Shown here piece by piece: positions 45,257 to 53,546 of a stretch of 64,000 bases of DNA. The position numbers and the translations under genes were made by a program. Every line of letters starts with the position of its first letter. Positions within the stretch are counted from its first letter, which is position 1. The DNA is from an uncultured Butyrivibrio sp. (GTDB taxonomy: Bacteria > Bacillota > Clostridia > Lachnospirales > Lachnospiraceae): assembly GCF_947169445.1 (NCBI RefSeq), contig NZ_CAMVPU010000010.1, positions 39,572-103,571 of the forward strand. The letters run 5' to 3'. The notes under the pieces are model-generated. The model saw only the letters and a program-made list of their open reading frames with translations, was not told the origin of the DNA and ran no database searches.

Positions 45257-46198
45257 TCAATCAAGGCTTTTGAAAAATCTCACATACTCACCAAAATGAG
45301 CTTTTTCAAGTCTTACATTTCTTTCTGTTCCGTCACCGCTATAGCCATGAGAATATATATTTTCCTCAACTCTCACCACATCTTTTTCTTTAAATCCAAG
45401 TTTTTTACATAGATTAATGGAAACAGTATTGTCTTTTTTTACCAGTGCCTGCACCTGTTCCAGCAAAAGAACCGACTTGCCGTATTCCAAAATTGCCGAG
45501 CAGGCCTCATAGGCATATCCTTGATGCTGATACTTTTTTCCTATCAAAAATCCCAGTTCAATCTCATCAAAGCCATTTCGTACCGAGTAGCCCGCTCTTC
45601 CTATAACTTCGTTATCTTCAAGCCTTACAATAGTCCATATTCCAAATCCCATAAGGCCGTATACTTTATCTATATAATCCTTCTGGTACCGCTTCTCATC
45701 CTCCGGATTTTCAAAGAGTCCTTCCATATATTTAGTCATTTCCGGCTCTTTGTACAATCTGTAAAATTCATCAACATCATCAACCGTTGTTTCCCTGATC
45801 ATAAGCCGTTCTGTCCGGATGACTTCCCATGGTTCTCCGGCATATCTCTGATATACCTTCACAAAGGAATCCATGTCTACCTCTTCAATCTCGGAAAAGA
45901 CATACTTAAGCCCTTTAAACTCCTGCCCCTGATTCCCCTCGTGTAGTACTCCAACACAATAAAATCCGCGATTTCTTAATTCTTCTGCATTATCAGCTTC
46001 ATCTGTAATAACAAGAGTCTCTTTTTTATAATCGTCATCCGCTTTATCAAAAGCTTCATCCCCACATACATACACTTCGGAACAGTAGCCACATGTTCTT
46101 ATATATTCTGCAGTTCTTACCATCTGCATTTTAATATTTTCTATAGAATATGATTTTTCCTGTAATGAAAAAATTATGTTTTTAAGCATTCTTCTCAC
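45257..46198 (-). CDS. GNAT-family N-acetyltransferase with extra N-terminal domain
   Basis: 313 residues. The C-terminal half (about 125-300) is a GNAT domain of the RimJ/RimL type: RTERLMIRETTVDDVDEFYRL, ELGFLIGKKYQHQGYAYEAC and SINLCKKLGF. The acetyl-CoA loop is present as KKYQHQGYAYEA. The first 120 residues are of unknown fold and contain ETLVITDEADNAEELRNRG, resembling a small alpha/beta domain. Substrate unknown. Confidence 0.85.
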   Translation of the reverse strand: MRRMLKNIIFSLQEKSYSIENIKMQMVRTAEYIRTCGYCSEVYVCGDEAFDKADDDYKKETLVITDEADNAEELRNRGFYCVGVLHEGNQGQEFKGLKYVFSEIEEVDMDSFVKVYQRYAGEPWEVIRTERLMIRETTVDDVDEFYRLYKEPEMTKYMEGLFENPEDEKRYQKDYIDKVYGLMGFGIWTIVRLEDNEVIGRAGYSVRNGFDEIELGFLIGKKYQHQGYAYEACSAILEYGKSVLLLEQVQALVKKDNTVSINLCKKLGFKEKDVVRVEENIYSHGYSGDGTERNVRLEKAHFGEYVRFFKSLD

Positions 46199-46250
46199 CT
46201 GTCCTATATGTTTTATTATATTACAGCATAAAAGAAGATTTCAAATAGCC

Positions 46251-46285
46251 AAAAACGGCTGACCACAAATGTGATCAACCGTTTT
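46251..46285 (-). terminator. Terminator of the large surface protein gene
   Basis: Stem AAAACGGCTGACCACA (46252-46267) with TGTGATCAACCGTTTT (46270-46285), two wobbles. On the minus strand a T-run follows. It lies 25 nt after the surface protein stop at 46311. Confidence 0.85.
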
Positions 46286-46310
46286 ATCTCATACATATTT
46301 TGTTATTACA

Positions 46311-49300
46311 TCAGCCCTCTTCGTTCTCCTCTTTCTTCTTTCCAAGGAAGAAAAGAACTGTTGCTGAAACTGCTGCCAAAATTATTACTGCAATTCTGCC
46401 TACTGTATTAGTAGTATCATCTGTTCTTGAACGTCTTGCTCCAAGTACAGCTGCTCCATTTGTTCCTGTAGCCGGTACTCTTCTTGCACCAAGAACTGCT
46501 GGATCCTCTGCTACCAGATTGCTTGTGGTTGCAACCGGTCCCTGTGGTGTAACAGGCTGCTCCGGAACAGGATCACCATAATTTGGTTCTGGCTCAGGTG
46601 TTGGTTCTGGTATTGGGTCTGGAGTTGGTGGTATTGGTGTTGGAGGTATTGGATCCGGAGTTGGATCTTCTTCTGGTTCCTTCTCCCATACCGCATAAAG
46701 AATGTTATTATCCTTACCACCATTATTATCTGCTGCAATCAGTATCTTTCCATTATTAAGATCATCTCCTGCCACAATTTCCGCAACTGTAGCGTTAGGA
46801 TTTGTACTCCATCCAAGGAACTTATATCCCGAACGAACCGGTAATCCAGTCTGCTCATATGTCTTAGCCTTATCAGCCTTATTGATAGCTATCTCTGTAG
46901 CATTAGTCTGTCCACCACCTGTAAAGTTAGCATCATACTTGTAAGCTGTTGTCTCAGTTGATGAATCCTTTGATCCAAGCTCTTCAAATTTAGCTCTAAG
47001 TGTTACAACTGACTTACCGGTAGCCTTTGAAATAAGCTCATCTTTGATATTAAATGAGTTATTCGGATAGTGGAAACCAACTACCTTACCATCTTTATCA
47101 AGAAGCTCCCATCCAATAAACTTATGCTTTGTGCTTGTTACTGTAGGTCTTGTCTGAACTCTAACCGATGATCCTGAAGAATAATTGTAACCGTCAGTAG
47201 GTGCATTTGTTGCTATAGCCGGATCAACAATATATTTAACAGCTATTTCTCCAGGTTTACGCCACTTTGCAATAAGTGAAACATCATCAATAATCTTTGA
47301 GCCAAGGATGTATAATTCTCCATTAGGCTTGTTCTCATACCAACCAACAAGTTCCCATTTAGTACCATCAGAGTCTGTCTTTTTAACATTTTCCTTCATT
47401 GAGTTTACGTCAAGGACATACCCCCAACCCACTTTATTTCCTCCAGCACTCTTATCAAAGGCCTTGAGGTTATCCGGTAATACTCCTCCATCCGGATCAA
47501 GCATAACATTATAGACTTTCTCTTCCATTATTGCATAGAGGACAACTCCTCCAATTGGCATTGTTTTAGAGAAATCAAACTCATCCGTTTTTCTGGAAGC
47601 AGATGTTGCAGCCTTATTAGTACTCCAATACAGGAAGTATTTCTCAGGCTGAGTATTGCTGGTAAATCTATCGTTCAGTTTTTTTATTATCTCGCTCTGA
47701 TCTTTGTAGTCACTGAGTGGTTGCTCATAATAGATCGTATCGTTTATCTCTTTGAGCGTTTCATCACCATATCTAAATGTAAGATTATATTTCAAACGTC
47801 TAAAGCGAATATCATAACCATCTCCTGTTGCAGGCAAATCAGGATCACCAACACTGATAGTCTTCCAATTACTCTCAACATCAGCATCTTCAATACGCTT
47901 ATACTGAGAAACTTCGAAGCCTATATACTTATTGGTTATAACCCACTGCTGCAAAGATTGCATTGTATCATCTGGTTTCTTATAATTCGGATCGGTACTA
48001 TCTAATATGGCATCATAATATCCAACATATTTTCCACTGGCATCTTTCTCTATCTTCTGCTTATAGAAATTGATAACTCTATTATTGTATTGCATATCAT
48101 CACGATATCGTCTCAATGCCAAATATGCTTTAGGACTGCCATCCTTGGCAGTAGCAGCCGCTATATCATCAAGAATAAATGCATCCAGGAATGTAGTTCC
48201 CACTTTATTTGCATCAGCCCAATCACCTGCCGGCCAATCATAACTATCATCTGCATATTTTAATCTTTGTCCGTAAAGACCTTGATACGTTTTGGAAGAT
48301 ACATAATAATAAAATTTTGAATTTGTATATTTTTTGTTTGTATCAACAAACTTCCATCCACTACCATCATTTTTTATTGGTGCAAACTCTACACCCACAT
48401 ATGTCGTTCCACCTGATTTAAGCTTTCCGACACCGTAGACCCCACCATATACGCCTGTAGTATTAATGGTGCTAGGATCTGTAGTAACATTAACATCAAA
48501 GAACTCGATAGTAATAAGATTTCTGTCATAATACAGGTTAATAACTGTATCACCTTTAATTCCAAGCTTATTAACTACTTTTTTGCCGGTTCCATCTGTA
48601 ATCTTAGCTTTTGAATAATGGAAGCCCGTATATGGCGTTGAAGGAATCATACTCTTTGCGTCTGCTACAGATACACCATCAATCTTAACATCCGGAGTCG
48701 TTGTTCCCTCTACAGCAACACTAGCATTATACTTAGCTTTCAAAACCTTGCTAGTTTCATAATCATAAGTCTTATCAGCATCTGACGCATTTTTGCTGTC
48801 GTTTATATTTTGCTTCCAAATAATAACAGTATAATTTACTTCTGCATCCTCTTCCCACTTAGCATACAGAGTTATCTCATTACCTTTTTTGATGGATTCT
48901 TCGATTTTCTTGGTCCAGTCAAAATCAGGTGTGGTAAGCCCTGCATCCAATCCCTCTTTTGTGTACCATCCAAGGAACTTATATCCCTTACGAGTTGGCT
49001 TAACAACTGGTTCTACAGGAGCTTCTCCATACTCAACAAGCACTGGCTCTGTATAAGAAGCCTCTCCACTTGTAACTTCCCCTGTAACAGGATCTGTAAC
49101 TTTATCATTTGCATCGAAATTTATGTAGTAAGGATTAATTACATAAGCATAGATAGTAACGTCTTTACTAACTTCGAGCTTATCATTTTTAATAAGACCA
49201 TCACCGCTATCCTTGATTGTTGTCCAGCCAAGGAATTTCTTATGCGCCTCGTCTAATTTCTTGATAGTATCCGCATCGACAGGATACTTAACATCATCAA

Positions 49301-50711
49301 CAGTTACTGAAGCATTTACAACACTGCCATCTGCACCCACAGTAGATACAGCCTTTTTAATATCAACAATCTCACCGTCAATGCCAACAAAAGATACATA
49401 ATATGTTGTCTCTACACTGGCTTTAACCTTTACAGTTGTCTGAGGCTCTGTGTACTCAGTGGTAGACGCATTAAATGGGAATGAAAGCTTTGTTGTAGTT
49501 CCATCAACAAACCATCCAAGGAATTCCTCCTGAGGATCAACATTGCCAGGATTCTTCTGATCATAAGGGATACCCGGATCCTTTACTTCTTCTCCATTCT
49601 TAGCTATCTGTGTATTCCACAGTTCTCCACGATAATAGAACTCATATGCTACAGTCTTATATTCATCAGCTGCATTTTCATTCTTTTTATCTTTACCTGC
49701 AATAATGAAAACAGAGAACTGACTTACTTCAAACTCTACGCTATCAGCTTCACCCTGGGAGTTAGTTACGATGTTGGCACCGATCTCTTCAACCTCACCA
49801 TTATGATCATGGAGAATACTGAATTCATCACCTTCAACTGCTTTTTCCAGTTCGATGCTTACATGTACGCTCTGATAATCTGCAGGATCAATTTCCTGAC
49901 CTTCATATATAAAAGAAATATCTACGCCTTTGGCATCTGTAACCTTTTCGCCAAGCTGGCTCTGTGCTGTTTCAAGAGCCTGTGAATCAGAAATAGGGTT
50001 GATTGATACTTCTGTTCCCTCTGGAAACGCGCCTTCATCAACCTGTACAGACACTATCATTCCGCCTTTATGCACATCACTAACTTCGATGGCAGGCATC
50101 TTTTTCTCTTCTTTTTCTTCAACAGATGAAGCTTTTGCAGCAGCGTCATCGGAACTTGCAAGACTTGCAGCATCTTCCGAGCTAGCAAGACTGGCTGCGT
50201 CCTCTGAGCTTGCAAGGCTGGCTGCGTCCTCTGAGCTTGCCAAAGAAGCTGCATCTATTGCTTCTTCAGAAATACTTGAAGCACTTGATGAAGCCTCAGC
50301 TCCATGCTCTGATACATTTTCAACTGCTTCCTCTATATTCTCAACATAATCAGTAGAAGCTTCTGTTCCGGCTGCTATAGTAGCCTCGTCGAAATTCATC
50401 AGCTCTTCTAAAGCTTCCTGCGAAGCCCCGGCTGAAACCATTTCAGTCTCAAGAAAAGTCTCTTCAGAAACAGCTCCTTCCTGATCAGCTTCATCATTTA
50501 CAACGTCTTCTGCATACGCTTCTTCCAAAGCAGCTCCCTCATCAGGAATCTGCTCCCAGTCGGCTGTGCTTATTTCATCCCCCATAAGCTCATCGACTGC
50601 TTCACCTTCTGCCGCCAAAGCACTTGCAACACTAAAATCACTTCCAAATGCTGTTACAGTCAAAGTGAGCGCAATAACAAAAGCCAATACTTTGTTCCAC
50701 TTCTTAAGCAT
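46311..50711 (-). CDS. Large repeat-containing cell-surface protein (InlB B-repeat type)
   Basis: 1466 residues from ATG 50711 (GGGAGG upstream). Signal peptide MLKKWNKVLAFVIALTLTVTA. Next come an acidic, Ala/Ser-rich linker with four tandem nine-residue repeats, a beta-rich domain, and at least eight copies of Listeria-Bacteroides (InlB B) repeats recognised by FLGW and WYxxG-type segments such as KFLGWYTKEGLD. A Pro/Glu-rich spacer (DPTPDPIPPTPIPPTPDPIP) precedes the C-terminus, where VPATG lies between two AVLGARR copies, then a hydrophobic helix and KKKEENEEG. It is probably wall- or membrane-anchored, an adhesin or matrix protein. It follows the 79-residue gene by 26 nt. Confidence 0.85.
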   Translation of the reverse strand: MLKKWNKVLAFVIALTLTVTAFGSDFSVASALAAEGEAVDELMGDEISTADWEQIPDEGAALEEAYAEDVVNDEADQEGAVSEETFLETEMVSAGASQEALEELMNFDEATIAAGTEASTDYVENIEEAVENVSEHGAEASSSASSISEEAIDAASLASSEDAASLASSEDAASLASSEDAASLASSDDAAAKASSVEEKEEKKMPAIEVSDVHKGGMIVSVQVDEGAFPEGTEVSINPISDSQALETAQSQLGEKVTDAKGVDISFIYEGQEIDPADYQSVHVSIELEKAVEGDEFSILHDHNGEVEEIGANIVTNSQGEADSVEFEVSQFSVFIIAGKDKKNENAADEYKTVAYEFYYRGELWNTQIAKNGEEVKDPGIPYDQKNPGNVDPQEEFLGWFVDGTTTKLSFPFNASTTEYTEPQTTVKVKASVETTYYVSFVGIDGEIVDIKKAVSTVGADGSVVNASVTVDDVKYPVDADTIKKLDEAHKKFLGWTTIKDSGDGLIKNDKLEVSKDVTIYAYVINPYYINFDANDKVTDPVTGEVTSGEASYTEPVLVEYGEAPVEPVVKPTRKGYKFLGWYTKEGLDAGLTTPDFDWTKKIEESIKKGNEITLYAKWEEDAEVNYTVIIWKQNINDSKNASDADKTYDYETSKVLKAKYNASVAVEGTTTPDVKIDGVSVADAKSMIPSTPYTGFHYSKAKITDGTGKKVVNKLGIKGDTVINLYYDRNLITIEFFDVNVTTDPSTINTTGVYGGVYGVGKLKSGGTTYVGVEFAPIKNDGSGWKFVDTNKKYTNSKFYYYVSSKTYQGLYGQRLKYADDSYDWPAGDWADANKVGTTFLDAFILDDIAAATAKDGSPKAYLALRRYRDDMQYNNRVINFYKQKIEKDASGKYVGYYDAILDSTDPNYKKPDDTMQSLQQWVITNKYIGFEVSQYKRIEDADVESNWKTISVGDPDLPATGDGYDIRFRRLKYNLTFRYGDETLKEINDTIYYEQPLSDYKDQSEIIKKLNDRFTSNTQPEKYFLYWSTNKAATSASRKTDEFDFSKTMPIGGVVLYAIMEEKVYNVMLDPDGGVLPDNLKAFDKSAGGNKVGWGYVLDVNSMKENVKKTDSDGTKWELVGWYENKPNGELYILGSKIIDDVSLIAKWRKPGEIAVKYIVDPAIATNAPTDGYNYSSGSSVRVQTRPTVTSTKHKFIGWELLDKDGKVVGFHYPNNSFNIKDELISKATGKSVVTLRAKFEELGSKDSSTETTAYKYDANFTGGGQTNATEIAINKADKAKTYEQTGLPVRSGYKFLGWSTNPNATVAEIVAGDDLNNGKILIAADNNGGKDNNILYAVWEKEPEEDPTPDPIPPTPIPPTPDPIPEPTPEPEPNYGDPVPEQPVTPQGPVATTSNLVAEDPAVLGARRVPATGTNGAAVLGARRSRTDDTTNTVGRIAVIILAAVSATVLFFLGKKKEENEEG
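50140..50247 (-). repeat. Four tandem 27-bp repeats in the surface protein gene
   Basis: Four contiguous in-frame units of 27 bp (50140-50166, 50167-50193, 50194-50220, 50221-50247), each encoding roughly ASLASSEDA. The second and third agree in most positions; the third and fourth are nearly identical. They would allow length change by slippage without a frameshift. Confidence 0.9.
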
Positions 50712-50737
50712 ATGTAATACTCCCTCCCTAAGAAAAA

Positions 50738-50977
50738 TCATGAAACTGAAAAACTATCTGCAGCCTTACCCATCATCTGGGTCTGCTCAACCGCCTCATT
50801 CATAAGTTTTAACAATTCCAAAGTACTTCTAAAACTCACCTGTTTATTTTCCTCCGCCCAGGTGATACGGCCTTGCCAACTGCTGTTCTGACAATGATCC
50901 ACCTTCACTATGAAAGTACTTCTCTTGCTGCCCCCGCAGTTGTTGTTTGTAGTTGCTTGATCAATTCTTTTTTCCAT
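50738..50977 (-). CDS. Small Trp-Gln-Gly motif protein (unrecognised family), copy 1
   Basis: 79 residues with a GAGG ribosome site 8 nt before ATG 50977. No named domain is recognised. The core (TFIVKVDHCQNSSWQGRI, then AEENKQVSFRS and LELLKLMNEA) agrees with the protein at 62660-62863 at 26 of 43 positions, so it is a real family. The predicted fold is a short beta-beta pair (FIVKV...SWQGRITW) with a helix. No membrane segment. It is the first gene of a two-gene unit with the large surface protein; its stop is 26 nt from that start. A regulatory or RNA-binding role is possible but unproven. Confidence 0.8.
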   Translation of the reverse strand: MEKRIDQATTNNNCGGSKRSTFIVKVDHCQNSSWQGRITWAEENKQVSFRSTLELLKLMNEAVEQTQMMGKAADSFSVS

Positions 50978-51395
50978 ACTTTAAACCTCAACGAGTGCTA
51001 TTATATGAATTTCTCAATCATACAAACCATCATATTAATATAAATTTTTGAAAATATTTATACAGATACATGATAACATTTTATATTTAATTTCTAAACT
51101 TTATTTTAATAAAAATTGCAGTTTTTACAGTTTTTTTAGAATTTGGTGTAACAAAATTTCTCATCTCCATTTTATTAAAAAAATAAAAACGACACTGAAA
51201 ATTGTTTTCAGTGTCGTTCATAATTTGTTTACAAATAATTCAAAGAATAGTTACTCAGAATCATCTTTTAGACATACTCTCTTGATAAGATAATATTGTC
51301 AGATGAGTTAAGACAATACCAATTTAAAAACTTTTTCATAATATGCCAGGTAAGGAAGCTTACCTGGCATCCTCCCTTTTATAGGGCTTTTTTAT
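50978..51395. other. AT-rich spacer with two hairpins
   Basis: No well-supported gene in these 418 bases. A hairpin at 51188-51218 has a minus-strand T-run. A second perfect 12-bp hairpin at 51343-51370 (loop GAAG) has no T-run. A 23-codon minus-strand frame (51339-51268, starting MKKFLNWYC) lies between them but its ribosome site is poor, with GGGAGG on the far side of the second hairpin. It also holds the promoter for the small gene at 50977. Confidence 0.4.
51188..51218 (-). terminator. Terminator downstream of the Crh-like gene region
   Basis: Perfect 14-bp stem AACGACACTGAAAA (51188-51201) with TTTTCAGTGTCGTT (51205-51218). On the minus strand TTTTTATTTTTTT follows. It lies 178 nt after the Crh-like stop, ending that operon. 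Confidence 0.85.
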
Positions 51396-51656
51396 TTATT
51401 TGGATGTTCCCTGAAGGAATTTCTCCATATCTGCAACAGCAGATTCTTCATCTGATCCTTCCGCAATAACTGTTACTGTCTCACCTGAATTCAATGTGAG
51501 TGTCATCATGCCCATAATACTCTTGGCATTTACTCTCTTAGACTGTGCTTCAATATGAACAGTGCTGTCATATTTGCTGGCAAGCTGTACAAGTTCAGCC
51601 ACAGGTCTTGCTTCAAGTCCTCTAGGCAGCTTAATTTCGATAGATTTTGTAATCAT
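51396..51656 (-). CDS. HPr-like protein without His15 (Crh-like)
   Basis: 86-residue HPr fold. The phosphocarrier site normally reads GLHARPA; here it is GLEARPV, with Glu15 at the position of the catalytic His, so it cannot accept phosphate from enzyme I. The regulatory Ser46 is kept in NAKSIMGMMTL. This is the pattern of Crh (which has Gln15), a cofactor of CcpA-type repression phosphorylated by HprK. hprK lies in the same cluster. A role in carbon catabolite control through Ser46 is inferred. It is the last gene of this cluster, 27 nt after whiA. Confidence 0.9.
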   Translation of the reverse strand: MITKSIEIKLPRGLEARPVAELVQLASKYDSTVHIEAQSKRVNAKSIMGMMTLTLNSGETVTVIAEGSDEESAVADMEKFLQGTSK

Positions 51657-51683
51657 AATTCCCCTCCTAAAATAAAAACCTCT

Positions 51684-52631
51684 TTAGTTTCCTTTTATCT
51701 TATCAGCGATTTCACTTAGTTTCCTTAATCTATGGTTCACTCCAGATTTACCCACAGGCGGGTCGAGGAGTTTCCCTAGTTCCAACAGAGTCGCATCCGG
51801 ATGTTCCAGCCTTACCTCTGCCATCTCCCGTAAATTAACATGAAGATTTTCAAATCCGTAATGATCCCTGACATAGGTTATATCTTCAATCTGTTTAGTT
51901 GCCGCATTCACTGTCTTGGTAATATTGGCAACCTCGCAATTAACGCGACGATTTATTGAATTACGCATTTCCTTAACTATACGCAGATTCTCAAGATTCA
52001 TGAGACTGACCGGTGCCTCCATTATATTAAGAAGATCTACAATTCCTGCACCTTCCTTAATATATAAGACATAATACTTCTTCCGGCGAACAATCTTCGC
52101 TTCAATATCGAAGCTCTCAATCATCTCCTGAAGCTGCCTGGCCTGATTCTCATATGTGCAAACAAATTCAAGATGATATCCCTTGTTAGGATTACTGATA
52201 GAGCCTATACACATAAATGTATCTCGCAAAAAAGCTCTTTTACAGCAGGAATTCCTGGTAACCTGAGGGCTGACTCCTTCAAAAGGTTCCCGAAGGTTAC
52301 CTTCACTATCAACCAGCTTGATAGCACCAAGAACTGACTTCACGTCACTCTGATCCGTAAGCACACGCCTGTAAATCCTACCATTTTCCTTATAATCCGG
52401 CGTTTCCTCAAAAATGCTAGTTCCTATATTAAATGCTTTTTTTAATAATGTAAAGAACTTTCTAACCACAAGCGGGTTGTCATCCTGCAGAAGCAGCGCC
52501 ATTTCGCCGCTTTCCTCCACGCTTATATACCCTGCCCCACAAATGATAGCTGCTATCTCAGCCAGCTGACAATGCCTCGGCGCAGAGATGTGCTTAGACA
52601 GTTCTTCCTTTACTTCCGAAGAAAAAGACAT
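51684..52631 (-). CDS. whiA: WhiA-family DNA-binding protein
   Basis: 315 residues. An N-terminal LAGLIDADG-like fold (CQLAEIAAIICGAG, then RAFLRDTFMCIGSISNPNKGYHLEF) is joined to a C-terminal helix-turn-helix (LRKLSEIADKI after the PPVGKSGVNHRLRKL segment). In Streptomyces it drives sporulation septation; in Bacillus it affects division and chromosome segregation. It follows rapZ after only 6 nt. The yvcK/glmR gene found between these two in Bacillus is absent here. Confidence 0.95.
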   Translation of the reverse strand: MSFSSEVKEELSKHISAPRHCQLAEIAAIICGAGYISVEESGEMALLLQDDNPLVVRKFFTLLKKAFNIGTSIFEETPDYKENGRIYRRVLTDQSDVKSVLGAIKLVDSEGNLREPFEGVSPQVTRNSCCKRAFLRDTFMCIGSISNPNKGYHLEFVCTYENQARQLQEMIESFDIEAKIVRRKKYYVLYIKEGAGIVDLLNIMEAPVSLMNLENLRIVKEMRNSINRRVNCEVANITKTVNAATKQIEDITYVRDHYGFENLHVNLREMAEVRLEHPDATLLELGKLLDPPVGKSGVNHRLRKLSEIADKIKGN

Positions 52632-52637
52632 ACTATA

Positions 52638-53513
52638 TTACCTTGCCTGCTTCACATCCCTGTGAAAAATTTTAATTCCAAAATTTCCATCCATGGATTT
52701 TAATCTTTCGTATAGCTCATTGGCTATAGTAACACTTCTATGCTGACCACCGGTGCAGCCAATGCCAACAACCAGCTGATATTTTCCCTCCTGAACATAT
52801 CCGGGGATCAAAAACTCCAACATATCTGTCAGCTTATCCAAAAACTCTCCGCAGGCCGGAAAGCTCTTTACATAATCCTGCACAGGCTTATCATTACCGG
52901 TCTGATGCTTAAGTTCATCGATATAATACGGATTGGGCAAAAATCTAACATCAAACACCATATCAGCATCGGCCGGAATTCCATACTTAAACCCAAAGGA
53001 CAGTATGGTTATCATCAGAGAGTTATAACTCTTATTCTTAACAAAAATCCTGTCCAATTCTTCCTTCAACTCTCTGGTTAAAAGCTGTGAAGAATCTATA
53101 ACATAATCAGCTCTCTTTTTGACTTCCGCCAAAACAGCTCTCTCTTTGGCTATTCCATCCTCAATCCTGCTGCCAATGTCATTCACATTCATAGGATGAA
53201 CACGTCTGGTCTCTTTATATCTTTTTATAAGAACCTGATCACTGCAATCCATAAAAAGAACTTCTGTAGGAATTCCACGCTCTTTAAGCGCATCTATCAT
53301 TCCCGCAACTTCCTCAAAGGACTGACCAGCTCTGGCATCTATACCCAAAACAACCTTATCAATATCATTGTCAGGCATGGTGATAAGGTCCATAAATTTC
53401 CCTATCAGAGATACCGGGAGATTATCAACGCAGTAATATCCTGCATCCTCCAGCATATGTATTGCTGTAGCCTTTCCACCGCCACTCATTCCTGTTACTA
53501 TGACAAATCTCAT
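52638..53513 (-). CDS. rapZ: RapZ/YvcJ family nucleotide-binding protein
   Basis: 291 residues. RapZ in E. coli is an RNase adaptor for GlmZ small RNA; YvcJ of Bacillus is a GTPase and competence factor. The N-terminal P-loop domain reads GMSGGGKATAIHMLED; the Ser/Thr after the P-loop Lys is replaced by Ala, which would weaken Mg-nucleotide binding. The rest is normal: AGYYCVDNLPVSL, VLGIDARAG, LFMDCSDQVLIKRYKETRR, and the C-terminal VVGIGCTGGQHRSV. It lies between murB and whiA in a tight gene string. Confidence 0.94.
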   Translation of the reverse strand: MRFVIVTGMSGGGKATAIHMLEDAGYYCVDNLPVSLIGKFMDLITMPDNDIDKVVLGIDARAGQSFEEVAGMIDALKERGIPTEVLFMDCSDQVLIKRYKETRRVHPMNVNDIGSRIEDGIAKERAVLAEVKKRADYVIDSSQLLTRELKEELDRIFVKNKSYNSLMITILSFGFKYGIPADADMVFDVRFLPNPYYIDELKHQTGNDKPVQDYVKSFPACGEFLDKLTDMLEFLIPGYVQEGKYQLVVGIGCTGGQHRSVTIANELYERLKSMDGNFGIKIFHRDVKQAR

Positions 53514-53546
53514 GTTTTTCGGACCTTTCTTATTAACTGTCAGTTA

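Noticed and set aside
50140..50247. CRISPR-like repeats
   Set aside because: Units are contiguous, in frame and code for ASLASSEDA repeats; no spacers.
51048..51293. Plus-strand 81-codon frame in the AT-rich spacer
   Set aside because: Phe/Ile/Lys/Ser-rich, covers a terminator hairpin, lacks a ribosome site.
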